From: a virus
Reading direction: 5' to 3' (one strand)
DNA: 56,799 nucleotides
IMG/VR virus record: IMGVR_UViG_3300005471_000019
Span: 1 to 56,799 of that record
Below, piece after piece: positions 44,781 through 51,727 of the stretch (position 1 is the stretch's first letter; every line of letters begins with the position of its first letter). Below the pieces are notes generated by a model. The model worked only from the letters and a program-made list of their open reading frames with translations, had not been told where the DNA came from and made no database searches. Made by a program: the position numbers and the translations under genes.

Positions 44781-45659
44781 TTACTCCTTGAAGTAGGCGA
44801 TCAGATCCTGTTTCCTCTCGGCCGGGAGCGGCCCCGCCGAGGCCGGGGGCATGGTTCCGTCTACCAGGCGCTCCAGCACCTTTGCCCTTGCCGCGGGCGC
44901 GAGAGCGGCCAGCCGGCCATCGGCTACAAAGAGGATGAAGGTGGTATCCTTATTGAGACGTCCGGCGGTGTGGCAACTTGCGCAGGCCGCCTTGCCTGCC
45001 GCGTGTGCCTTCGCCAGGGTCAGGTTCGCCCCGTTCTCCTCGGGCGGGTCGGCGGGCGGCTTATCCTTGCCGTTGTCCGCCTTCGGCATCCTGGGTGCAT
45101 CCGCAGGGCCTGCCCGAGGAGCGACCGGAGGCGTCTTGCCCTCCTTCTCGGCCCGCCAGCGCTCCATCGCTTCCATGCGCCCGCGGAGGTCGTTCACGTC
45201 GCGCTTGACCGCCTCACCGTCCCTGTCCAGCTTCTCCAGGATCGACAGGACGCGCGACTCGAAGGCGGAGCCGGCCGCCCCTTGCGCGGCGGCTACAGCC
45301 GGCGCAGGGCCGACACCTTGTAGCGGTCCGGCCGCAGCCGCTGTCGCCGGGCCAGGGACATATCGCGCGGTCGTGACGGTGTCCTCGATCAGCGGCACGG
45401 CAGCAATGTAGCGGCGAACGCGGAGGACGTAGGGCTCGCAGTAGGAGTAGCAGTCGTAGCCGTACTCGCGGTGATACCAGCCGCGCGAGGTCCAGCGGTA
45501 GTAGCCCGCCTTGTAGCACCGGTTGCCGATGCTGCCGGCGTGGTGGTAGCTGTAGGAGTAAACAGGGGTGTAATAGGCATAGCTCGGGGCGTAGCACCAG
45601 CCCGCGATCCCCAGGGAGGGGAACAGACAGACGGCCAGGCAGGCCAGGTTCAGGCGCAA
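44781..45659 (-). CDS. Exported protein with c-type heme motif
   Basis: 292 residues. A signal peptide (MRLNLACLAVCLFPSLGIAG) leads into a Tyr/Trp/Cys-rich region, about residues 21-90 (WCYAPSYAYYTPVYSYSYHH, GYDCYSYCEPYVLRVRRY). Then an Ala/Pro linker, a coiled coil (residues 130-175, RVLSILEKLDRDGEAVKRDVN), another Pro-rich linker, and a C-terminal cytochrome c domain with CASCH (Cys226, Cys229, His230) and a distal Met270 (GTMPP). ALAPAARAKVLERLVDGTMPP, DLIAYFKE is the class I cytochrome end. It would be a periplasmic/outer electron carrier. The following gene also encodes CxxCH. Confidence 0.85.
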   Translation of the reverse strand: MRLNLACLAVCLFPSLGIAGWCYAPSYAYYTPVYSYSYHHAGSIGNRCYKAGYYRWTSRGWYHREYGYDCYSYCEPYVLRVRRYIAAVPLIEDTVTTARYVPGPATAAAAGPLQGVGPAPAVAAAQGAAGSAFESRVLSILEKLDRDGEAVKRDVNDLRGRMEAMERWRAEKEGKTPPVAPRAGPADAPRMPKADNGKDKPPADPPEENGANLTLAKAHAAGKAACASCHTAGRLNKDTTFILFVADGRLAALAPAARAKVLERLVDGTMPPASAGPLPAERKQDLIAYFKE

Positions 45660-45662
45660 GGG

Positions 45663-47204
45663 TCACCTCCGCAGGCGATGTTTTTCGATTAGCTCCACGG
45701 GGATTACCCCCCGGATGAGTGCCGCGCCCAAGGCGTAGCTGTCCTCGAATTCCAGCCGGGTCAGCGGCTGCGGCGGGTTGTCGAGGTAGCTTGAAAGCAC
45801 CAGGTCGCTGCCGCCCTTGTAGGTTTCCAGGAGGCGCAACGACCGCACCAGTCGCGCGGGCGTGACGCCCCACTCCCGCGCCGCATCGACCAGCGTGACA
45901 GGGGCCTCGACGTAATCGTTCCACATCCGGCTGTAGGCCAGGGACAGTTCGTAGATCGTCAACCCCGCAGGCTTCGCCTTCGTCCGACTGACCAGGGCTG
46001 CGGCGCGGGCGTAACGGTCGCGGTCGCGGTTCAGCTCCCAGTTCAGATCGCTCATGTACTGCCGGGCCAGCTCGAGGGCCACCTTCGGGTTGGGGTCCTG
46101 CAAGCGCAGACGGTCGTTGCGCCGGGTCCAGTCGTCCAGCGACCGCAACCAGCGGTCATCCTTCAACCGCGCGCCGTGACAGCGGATGCACGACAGGTTG
46201 GCGTGGATGCGCGAGTCACGGCCGACGTTAAGCGGCGAGCTGTCGCCCCCGACCTTGTCCGGGGCCGACGCCTGCGCCACCCCTTTCGCATCGGCCAGGA
46301 AGGTCACCGGCAGGCCGAAGTAGTTGAAGCCGAACCACTCCTCGGCGTCGTGAGCGAACTCGTCCCGGCGCAGGTTGCGCCGGGCAACGCCCCGACCGGC
46401 CTGCTTGAACACGTCCAGCGTGACCCAGACCGGCCCGGTGGTGCCGCGGAAGCGCACCACCTGGCGGTTCTGCTGGCTGACGCCGCTTCGCTCAATGACT
46501 GCCCGCCACTCCTGCAAGCGCTTGATGGCGTCCTTCTCGCGCAACCCGACGAAGTCCAGGAACGCCTTGCGGTCCTTGAAGCCCATGAAGTCGTAGTAGC
46601 CTGTCCCCTCCTCCTCGTTGCGGATGGACAGCTGGCGCGCCGTCTGTACCACGAACCAGGCGGCGTCGAGGATGGGCGCCTCGCTGTAGGTCTGCAAGCG
46701 CAGATAGCTGATGTCGTCGGGGTCGAGCCAGAAGGCCGGCTCGCCGCGGACGGTCTGTCCCGGCCGGCGCTTGACAAGGTACACGCCACGCTCAAAGAAC
46801 CGTCCCGAGCGGACCGACCCGCCCGGCCACACCTCGTCATCGGTGACGGAAACCAGATACTTGCGGGGGTGATGAAAGAAAACGTCCGTCCGTGCCAGCC
46901 GCTCCCAGACGTGCAGGGGCAGGTCAAAGTGTCCCAGGTTGATCCGGTACAGCCAGGGTGTGACCAGCACGGGCGCGGCCGGCTTGCCCTCCCTGGACAG
47001 GAGGTTGAGTTGCAGCGTCAGGGCCAGGTCGAGGTCCGCGTTGTTGCGCGCGTTGCGCAGCAGGTAACGGATACCAGGCCGGTCCTTCTTCGGGATGGTG
47101 CGCAGGTCGGCAGCCGCGGCGGCACAGGCCAGTCGCGGCGAGGGTAGCACCGCCGCCGGCAGGGCAAGAGCCAGGACACACAGCCACACGCCCACCCGCT
47201 TCAT
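45663..47204 (-). CDS. Exported protein with single CxxCH motif
   Basis: 513 residues with a signal peptide (MKRVGVWLCVLALALPAAVL). The N-terminal 300 residues are globular without recognised motif (WLYRINLGHFDLPLHVWERLARTDVFFHHPRKYLVSV; RVYLVKRRP-like; GYYDFMGFKDRKAFLDFVGL). The heme-c motif is at 339-343 (LSCIRCHGARLKDD). The C-terminal 150 residues are helical. Similar large secreted CxxCH proteins occur in planctomycetes, which often attach a cytochrome region to other domains. Stop overlaps the 44781-45659 leader closely; the two are one transcript. Confidence 0.8.
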   Translation of the reverse strand: MKRVGVWLCVLALALPAAVLPSPRLACAAAAADLRTIPKKDRPGIRYLLRNARNNADLDLALTLQLNLLSREGKPAAPVLVTPWLYRINLGHFDLPLHVWERLARTDVFFHHPRKYLVSVTDDEVWPGGSVRSGRFFERGVYLVKRRPGQTVRGEPAFWLDPDDISYLRLQTYSEAPILDAAWFVVQTARQLSIRNEEEGTGYYDFMGFKDRKAFLDFVGLREKDAIKRLQEWRAVIERSGVSQQNRQVVRFRGTTGPVWVTLDVFKQAGRGVARRNLRRDEFAHDAEEWFGFNYFGLPVTFLADAKGVAQASAPDKVGGDSSPLNVGRDSRIHANLSCIRCHGARLKDDRWLRSLDDWTRRNDRLRLQDPNPKVALELARQYMSDLNWELNRDRDRYARAAALVSRTKAKPAGLTIYELSLAYSRMWNDYVEAPVTLVDAAREWGVTPARLVRSLRLLETYKGGSDLVLSSYLDNPPQPLTRLEFEDSYALGAALIRGVIPVELIEKHRLRR

Positions 47205-47217
47205 TCCTCTCTGCTCC

Positions 47218-48117
47218 TCAGCTTGTCAGAAGATACTTCCCCAGAACCCGGCCCGTCGCATCCTGGGCGATCAACTGCGGCGCCAGCCCGACAGGCGGCA
47301 CCGGTGGAGGCGGAGGTGGCACCGGCGGGCCAGGCCAGGGGCTTTTCTTGACCGTCCAGTAGTCGCTTGACAGCCTCGGACTCACGTAGCCATAGGGCAT
47401 CCAGCCGTAACCGTTTTCGCCCCACTGCGCCGACCAGGAGTTGCGGAACTTGAACCGCTGCTTGCTGTCGTCGTAGCCAACGAACAGGACATCGTGCCCG
47501 CCGGCTACCCGGTCGCTACCTCGTGGCATGGGCACCACGCCCGTACGCTCCACCTCGGCCGTCTGCATGCTGCTGTAGACCGTGAAGCCGAAGATGAACG
47601 GGTCGCCGCCGGCCAGGCATGCCTTCATCGTTTGCAGGTCCTGGGCGACCGAGTTGTACTCAGCGATCTTGCGGTTTGCCGCCTGGTCGTAGCACGCCTG
47701 CGGTGGTTTCTCTCGGTAACGTGAGATGTCGTAAGGCCACAGCGCCTCATCGCACCAGCCGTACATGGCGAGGGCCTTCAGCATCGTGCGGTTGTCAACC
47801 CCGCTGTCCTGGTTGATTGTCCCCATCAGAGAGCGAGTGTTGTAGTACATGAACAGCCGGCTCGGCATGGGCACGTCGATGATGCCCTGCTGGCGGATCA
47901 GGGCGAAGACGATGTCAGCGCCAGCGCATTGCAAGCCACACGAACCCAGGGGTTGCTGATCCCAGGTCGGGTCCCAGGGAACGCCCAGCGCCGGGCTGGT
48001 CAGGTTCACACTCACCGGCAGGCTGGCCAGCATGGAGCGCAGGGGCTGAAAGGCGAACTGGACGTCCCGGAAGTCAGGGAGCGAGGGCATCCAACCGAAC
48101 GCATAGATTACTGGCAT
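47218..48117 (-). CDS. Papain-like (C1A) cysteine protease
   Basis: 299 residues, no signal peptide (MPVIYAFGWMPSLPDFRD). Catalytic triad visible: Cys60 in DQQPLGSCGLQCAGADIVFAL, His208 in RVAGGHDVLFVGYDD, Asn226 in KFRNSWSAQWGENGYGW. Length is ~240 residues of peptidase plus a Pro-rich C-terminus (GPPVPPPPPPVPPVG) and a short tail. Planctomycetes carry many C1A peptidases of this kind. In a phage lysis/accessory region, it might degrade host envelope proteins or S-layer. Immediately followed by membrane-protein genes. Confidence 0.85.
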   Translation of the reverse strand: MPVIYAFGWMPSLPDFRDVQFAFQPLRSMLASLPVSVNLTSPALGVPWDPTWDQQPLGSCGLQCAGADIVFALIRQQGIIDVPMPSRLFMYYNTRSLMGTINQDSGVDNRTMLKALAMYGWCDEALWPYDISRYREKPPQACYDQAANRKIAEYNSVAQDLQTMKACLAGGDPFIFGFTVYSSMQTAEVERTGVVPMPRGSDRVAGGHDVLFVGYDDSKQRFKFRNSWSAQWGENGYGWMPYGYVSPRLSSDYWTVKKSPWPGPPVPPPPPPVPPVGLAPQLIAQDATGRVLGKYLLTS

Positions 48118-48341
48118 TTGCTATCCTCTTTTGTGGTGGTGTTGCCCGGCAGCATGGCCACCACCTTCGCGACGATGGGCACGGCAACCATGCCGAACTC
48201 CGCGGTCAGAGCGAACAGGTTAACCTGGCTGAGCCCGGCGCGCATGGCCGGCTCGACGATCCAGCGCGGCCAGCCAGCCGCCTGGAGGGCTTCCAGGGAC
48301 GGGACCCAGCCCGTTCCGGGATGTACGGATGGGGCTGCCAC
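48108..48341 (-). CDS. Small hypothetical protein, possible holin-like
   Basis: 77 residues: MAAPSVHPGTGWVPSLEALQAAGWPRWIVEPAMRAGLSQVNLFALTAEFGMVAVPIVAKVVAMLPGNTTTKEDSKCQ. A hydrophobic stretch (about 41-66) may span a membrane. It precedes the C1A protease gene (10-base overlap). Confidence 0.6.
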   Translation of the reverse strand: MAAPSVHPGTGWVPSLEALQAAGWPRWIVEPAMRAGLSQVNLFALTAEFGMVAVPIVAKVVAMLPGNTTTKEDSKCQ

Positions 48342-48362
48342 GGTCAGTCCTCCACCAGAAAC

Positions 48363-48635
48363 TCAGCACCCATCGGGCACCTTACGTTCGCTGCCCAGCC
48401 GGCGAATGTACTCCTCCCTGGCTTCCCGCCCGCCGTCCAACCACAGCGCCACCATCCGACCTTGAAGCAGGAAGAGGTCGCCCACCTCCGCGTCACAGTG
48501 CGCCAGCGTCGTTGCCCAGCGCCTACCGTCGGCGTCCAGCCACTCGATCACCACCGCCCCCGTGCTGACTCGTAGATCAACAACGGACAGGATGGCGAGC
48601 CGGTTGTCAGGGGGTGCTTTGCGTTTGCTGGTCAT
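48363..48635 (-). CDS. Small hypothetical protein, 90 aa
   Basis: MTSKRKAPPDNRLAILSVVDLRVSTGAVVIEWLDADGRRWATTLAHCDAEVGDLFLLQGRMVALWLDGGREAREEYIRRLGS. Start chosen at 48635, where ATG overlaps a possible TGA of a small frame; the longer upstream frame lacks protein character. A beta-barrel-like small domain. Function unknown. Confidence 0.65.
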   Translation of the reverse strand: MTSKRKAPPDNRLAILSVVDLRVSTGAVVIEWLDADGRRWATTLAHCDAEVGDLFLLQGRMVALWLDGGREAREEYIRRLGSERKVPDGC

Positions 48636-48912
48636 GACAACACCTCGCCTGCGCGCATGTCCTCTTGTGTCGCCCGCGCGGTCCACAACCGCACTTCCTG
48701 GGTGGCGAGGAACACGGTCCCCGCCACTCGTGCCACGGCTGCCGCGCGAGGAGCGGCAGCTCTTCCTCATCATCCTCGCCCTGCAAGCTCGCCAGCACCA
48801 CCCGCGCCGCGGCGGACAGGGCCACCCAGGTTGGGTGCAGGCGCTCGACGTCGGCCAGCTCCCGCCGGAGCTGGGCACCCCATACCGCCTCGTGTTCAAA
48901 GTGGCTGGGCAT
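48607..48912 (-). CDS. Hypothetical protein; possible frame change near end
   Basis: Start at the ATG 48912 (AGAGGTGAGG upstream): MPSHFEHEAVWGAQLRRELADVERLHPTWVALSAAARVVLASLQGEDDEEELPLLARQPWHEW. After this the frame turns Cys/Arg-rich (CGCGPRGRHKRTCAQARCC) and ends at 48607, whereas another frame reads VFLATQEVRLWTARATQEDMRAGEVLS and stops at 48632, in overlap with the next start. A +1/-1 change or an indel near 48720 would join them, giving a protein of about 93 residues. Confidence 0.5.
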   Translation of the reverse strand: MPSHFEHEAVWGAQLRRELADVERLHPTWVALSAAARVVLASLQGEDDEEELPLLARQPWHEWRGPCSSPPRKCGCGPRGRHKRTCAQARCCHDQQTQSTP

Positions 48913-49008
48913 CCTCACCTCTGGAAGAAAACGGACGGCCTGCCCAGTCACACCGCTGGGCAGCCGCCCGCACCAGGCCACTCGCCACCACAACCCACAG
49001 CGAGTGGC

Positions 49009-49218
49009 TTACCGTGTCTTCCCTGCCAGCCAAATTTGCAGGAGACACCCGAACGTAACCCCCATCCAGAACGCGGCCATCACGCCACAGTAGATCAGCC
49101 TCGGGGCCTCCCACAGCTCGTCCATTACCCTGGCGATCACCAGATGGGCAAACCCCGCGCTGATCAGCACCAGCAGGAGGATTGAACCCATCAGCAACCA
49201 CCAGTCGCGCGAGCGCAC
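49009..49218 (-). CDS. Two-span small membrane protein
   Basis: 69 residues: WWLLMGSILLLVLISAGFAHLVIARVMDEL and YCGVMAAFWMGVTFGCLLQIWLAG are two transmembrane segments with a short linking region; C-terminus GKTR. Fits a class II holin-like layout. Part of a group of such proteins (48108 to 51446). Confidence 0.7.
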   Translation of the reverse strand: MRSRDWWLLMGSILLLVLISAGFAHLVIARVMDELWEAPRLIYCGVMAAFWMGVTFGCLLQIWLAGKTR

Positions 49219-49223
49219 GTGGG

Positions 49224-50114
49224 TTACCTCGTCATCCCGAACCCCGGCACGAACACCAGGTCGGCTGCATCACCCTGAACGATGGTGCCGCGCGGGCCGA
49301 TCAGCACGTCCGCGCCCGCACCGCCGTTGACCAGCGTCCGCCCGGCCGCCGTGAAGATCAGGTCGTTGCCGGCCAGCCCCTTCCACTCCTGGTACGTCTT
49401 CTTGCTCGTCGAGGTTGCGACCAGCGTATCGTTGCCCGCCCCGCCGTAGCCGATCACGTCGATGTCGGCGGTGACGAGGAAACTGTCGTTCTGCGGACTG
49501 CCGAAGTACGCGACCGTGTGGACGCTGGCGCTGGCGAACGTCCACGTCTGCACCCCGGCGCCCGTGCCCAGGTCGCCGGTGAGGATCAGGTTGTTGCCCT
49601 GGCTCGTCAGAGCGAGGGTCGATGCGGTCGCGCCCGGCGTGACGTACAGGACGCCGTCCGCGCCGGCGACAACCGTGCCCGCGCCGATGGTCCGGCCGGC
49701 GGCGAAGAAGGTCACCTCGCGGTCGTTGGTGTCCACGAAACTGGTGAACACCGGCCCGTGGTAGATGCGGTCCGTCTCGTTCTTGCCGTCCTGCGCGAAC
49801 ACCGTGAGGGGCGACAGGATGTTGTAGACGACGTCGTTGCCCCGGCCGGCGTTCACGACCGAGGGCAGGCCGCTGTTGTTCTGGAAGTTGTCGTCGCCAC
49901 CCTTGAGGTCGGCGACGATGCTGGTCACCCCCGTAAAGGTGCTGGTCTGGCCGTTGAGTACCAGGCTGATGTTGCCGGCGGCGCCGGTCGGCAAGACCAC
50001 ATCCGCCTGGTTGGTGCCGGTGATGGCCAGCACCCCACCACTCAGGACCGCGGTGGCCATCGGCGCCGGGCAATCACGCGCCTCCAGGGCCTCGAGGTTC
50101 AGCTTGCTCTTCAT
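49224..50114 (-). CDS. Exported RTX-like protein (planctomycete LEPR-type N-terminus)
   Basis: 296 residues. The N-terminus MKSKLNLEALEARDCPAPMATAV carries the L-E-A-L-E-x-R-x-x-P-A motif typical of planctomycete exported surface proteins. The body has calcium-binding RTX-like units (GGDDNFQNN, GRGNDVVYN, GAGNDTLVA, GLAGNDLIF, GGAGADVLI), which form parallel beta-rolls. Likely surface-located after export; possibly adhesive or structural. It is unusual in a phage. Confidence 0.82.
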   Translation of the reverse strand: MKSKLNLEALEARDCPAPMATAVLSGGVLAITGTNQADVVLPTGAAGNISLVLNGQTSTFTGVTSIVADLKGGDDNFQNNSGLPSVVNAGRGNDVVYNILSPLTVFAQDGKNETDRIYHGPVFTSFVDTNDREVTFFAAGRTIGAGTVVAGADGVLYVTPGATASTLALTSQGNNLILTGDLGTGAGVQTWTFASASVHTVAYFGSPQNDSFLVTADIDVIGYGGAGNDTLVATSTSKKTYQEWKGLAGNDLIFTAAGRTLVNGGAGADVLIGPRGTIVQGDAADLVFVPGFGMTR

Positions 50115-50358
50115 CTCTGTTCCGCCTTTCGGAGATCTCTTCTATCGTCTTTACTCTGACGCACAGCTCGAAGCGCTGGATCAGCTCCAGGTACTCGGGC
50201 AGGCTCATCACCGCTTCCCAGCGCAGGGCATCGCCGCACTTGCCCAGCCGCGCCGCCAGCCGGTCGAAGCGGCTGTCATGCTGGGCCCGGCACATCACCC
50301 GCAGCATGCGGCAGAGCAGTACCAGATCGACAGCAGCGGGGTCGTCCTCCCACTTCAC
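50074..50358 (-). CDS. Small hypothetical protein, 94 aa
   Basis: MKWEDDPAAVDLVLLCRMLRVMCRAQHDSRFDRLAARLGKCGDALRWEAVMSLPEYLELIQRFELCVRVKTIEEISERRNRDEEQAE: all helical. Its stop overlaps the first 41 bases of the RTX gene, more than elsewhere in the operon, so the end may be non-essential. Function unknown. Confidence 0.55.
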   Translation of the reverse strand: MKWEDDPAAVDLVLLCRMLRVMCRAQHDSRFDRLAARLGKCGDALRWEAVMSLPEYLELIQRFELCVRVKTIEEISERRNRDEEQAEPRGPGGA

Positions 50359-50364
50359 GGCACC

Positions 50365-50544
50365 TCACCAGAGGGGCACATCGCTGCACAGTCCGTCCAC
50401 CACGGCGCTCACCACGGCGGCCAGCACAATCCCCAGCAGCACCAGACCGCACAGAACGGCCGGCCCACCGCCGAACAGGCGTCCTGCCAGGTAGCCACCC
50501 AGGGCTCCCGCCACCAGCGCCAGCGTCCACCAGTAGCCGGACAT
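50365..50544 (-). CDS. Small two-span membrane protein, 59 aa
   Basis: MSGYWWTLALVAGALGGYLAGRLFGGGPAVLCGLVLLGIVLAAVVSAVVDGLCSDVPLW from the ATG at 50544 (GGAGTTCCC upstream); a Gly-rich first membrane helix and a second one, both typical for small holin-like or channel-like proteins. Fits exactly between its neighbours. Confidence 0.62.
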   Translation of the reverse strand: MSGYWWTLALVAGALGGYLAGRLFGGGPAVLCGLVLLGIVLAAVVSAVVDGLCSDVPLW

Positions 50545-50554
50545 GGGAACTCCG

Positions 50555-50779
50555 TTACATGGCCGGGGCAGATTTGCGCGACCTGCGAGAGCGATTCAGC
50601 CAACAATCCAGTGCCCAGGCTACGGGGCAGTAACAGACAAGACCGACGAATACGACCCAGTTGGGCACGGGGTCGAGGCCCCACATCAGTTCGCCCAGGC
50701 GCCAGCTCACAAACCACACTGCGGTCACGCCCACAACGCACAACATCAGACCGAAGAAGCGGAACATGGCGAACTCCAT
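50555..50779 (-). CDS. Two-span small membrane protein, 74 aa
   Basis: MEFAMFRFFGLMLCVVGVTAVWFVSWRLGELMW and WVVFVGLVCYCPVAWALDCWL, with a basic C-terminus (NRSRRSRKSAPAM), in the orientation expected for a holin. No sequence family recognised. Confidence 0.68.
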   Translation of the reverse strand: MEFAMFRFFGLMLCVVGVTAVWFVSWRLGELMWGLDPVPNWVVFVGLVCYCPVAWALDCWLNRSRRSRKSAPAM

Positions 50780-50988
50780 CAGGGGCGGAACAGCGGCTGC
50801 CCACCCACGAGCGAGAGCAGGATGCCGATGCAGACCATCACGGCCAGCACCATCAGAACCACGTTGGCGATCTTCCGGAACGGTTCGGGCGGGGCAATGT
50901 AGTTGATGAGGAAATAGAGCAACCAGAAAATCAATCCGGCGACAACGAGATAAAGGATGACACTGACTGCCGCGCTCAGGGAGATCAT
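50779..50988 (-). CDS. Thivi_2564-like small membrane protein, 69 aa
   Basis: MISLSAAVSVILYLVVAGLIFWLLYFLINYIAPPEPFRKIANVVLMVLAVMVCIGILLSLVG from the ATG at 50988. Two membrane segments with a connecting 'N-Y-I-A-P-P-E-P-F-R-K-I-A' loop, the pattern of the Thivi_2564 family of phage and bacterial membrane proteins, sometimes found beside lysis genes. Confidence 0.78.
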   Translation of the reverse strand: MISLSAAVSVILYLVVAGLIFWLLYFLINYIAPPEPFRKIANVVLMVLAVMVCIGILLSLVGGQPLFRP

Positions 50989-51068
50989 TTCACACCTCTC
51001 TTTTGGGTCTGCTCCAGAGCAACAACCTTCGCCTGGTTCCGCGGGGATCTGGCACCAGGGTTTCGTAC

Positions 51069-51446
51069 TCATCCAGGACGAAAGGGTTCCTTCTTTTGCT
51101 CCTTGACCCGTGTCCGCTCCTCGGCCCGTGTCCGCTCCTCGGCCCGTGTCCGCTCCTCGATTCCGCCCCGGGCCAGGGCCTCCGCCTCGGTCGTTGCTAC
51201 CAACCGATCGGTGAGACTGTTGGTCGCCTTGTGAACCTCCTCGACCTTCTCCAGGACAACATCCATCTGCGCGCCCTGCTGCTTGGTAGCAGTTTCAAGG
51301 GTTGTCTTGACCTGCCCTACCGCCCTTGTGGCAATGTCCTGCTTCACCGCCACCTCAGCCACCTTCTCCGCGGACCGGCGACGGGACCACTCCATGTAGA
51401 TTGCCAGCAGGGCCGCGATCAGGGCTTGCCACACGACGTCCGACAT
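51069..51446 (-). CDS. Membrane-anchored coiled-coil protein
   Basis: 125 residues. MSDVVWQALIAALLAIYMEWSRRR is an N-terminal membrane anchor, then a coiled coil (SAEKVAEVAVKQDIATRAVGQVKTTLETATKQQGAQMDVVLEKVEEVHKATNSLTDRL) and three exact ERTRAE-type units (EERTRAEERTRAEERTRV). The anchor-coil arrangement resembles holin or spanin-type partners. The ERTRAE repeat arises from a 15-base DNA repeat. Confidence 0.72.
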   Translation of the reverse strand: MSDVVWQALIAALLAIYMEWSRRRSAEKVAEVAVKQDIATRAVGQVKTTLETATKQQGAQMDVVLEKVEEVHKATNSLTDRLVATTEAEALARGGIEERTRAEERTRAEERTRVKEQKKEPFRPG

Positions 51447-51456
51447 CTCTGCTCCC

Positions 51457-51606
51457 TCACTTCGCCAGTGACTGTAACCACGCTCCGGCCACTCCCTCTA
51501 CCATGCCGAGGCCAAAGGCAATCAGACGCAGGGGTAACTCCTCATGCACGCCCAGGAGGACGCGCACCGTAGCCGCTCTGCACATGCCAGGCACCAGGCT
51601 GGGCAT
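51457..51606 (-). CDS. Small hypothetical protein, 49 aa
   Basis: The ATG at 51606 has a strong AAGGAGG site; MPSLVPGMCRAATVRVLLGVHEELPLRLIAFGLGMVEGVAGAWLQSLAK. Mostly hydrophobic, with one possible amphipathic membrane helix (LRLIAFGLGMVEGVAGAW). It begins the lysis/accessory group immediately after the tail fibre. Confidence 0.6.
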   Translation of the reverse strand: MPSLVPGMCRAATVRVLLGVHEELPLRLIAFGLGMVEGVAGAWLQSLAK

Positions 51607-51727
51607 GCAAGCCTCCTTGCGTCCAGGTTGTCGGGGACTGCTGGCGACTGGAGATCGGCGGACGAAGTCAAGTCTACCACGGTTGTGGTGCCAGGCGCCC
51701 CGCCGTGGAGCGCAGCGACAGGCGGAA

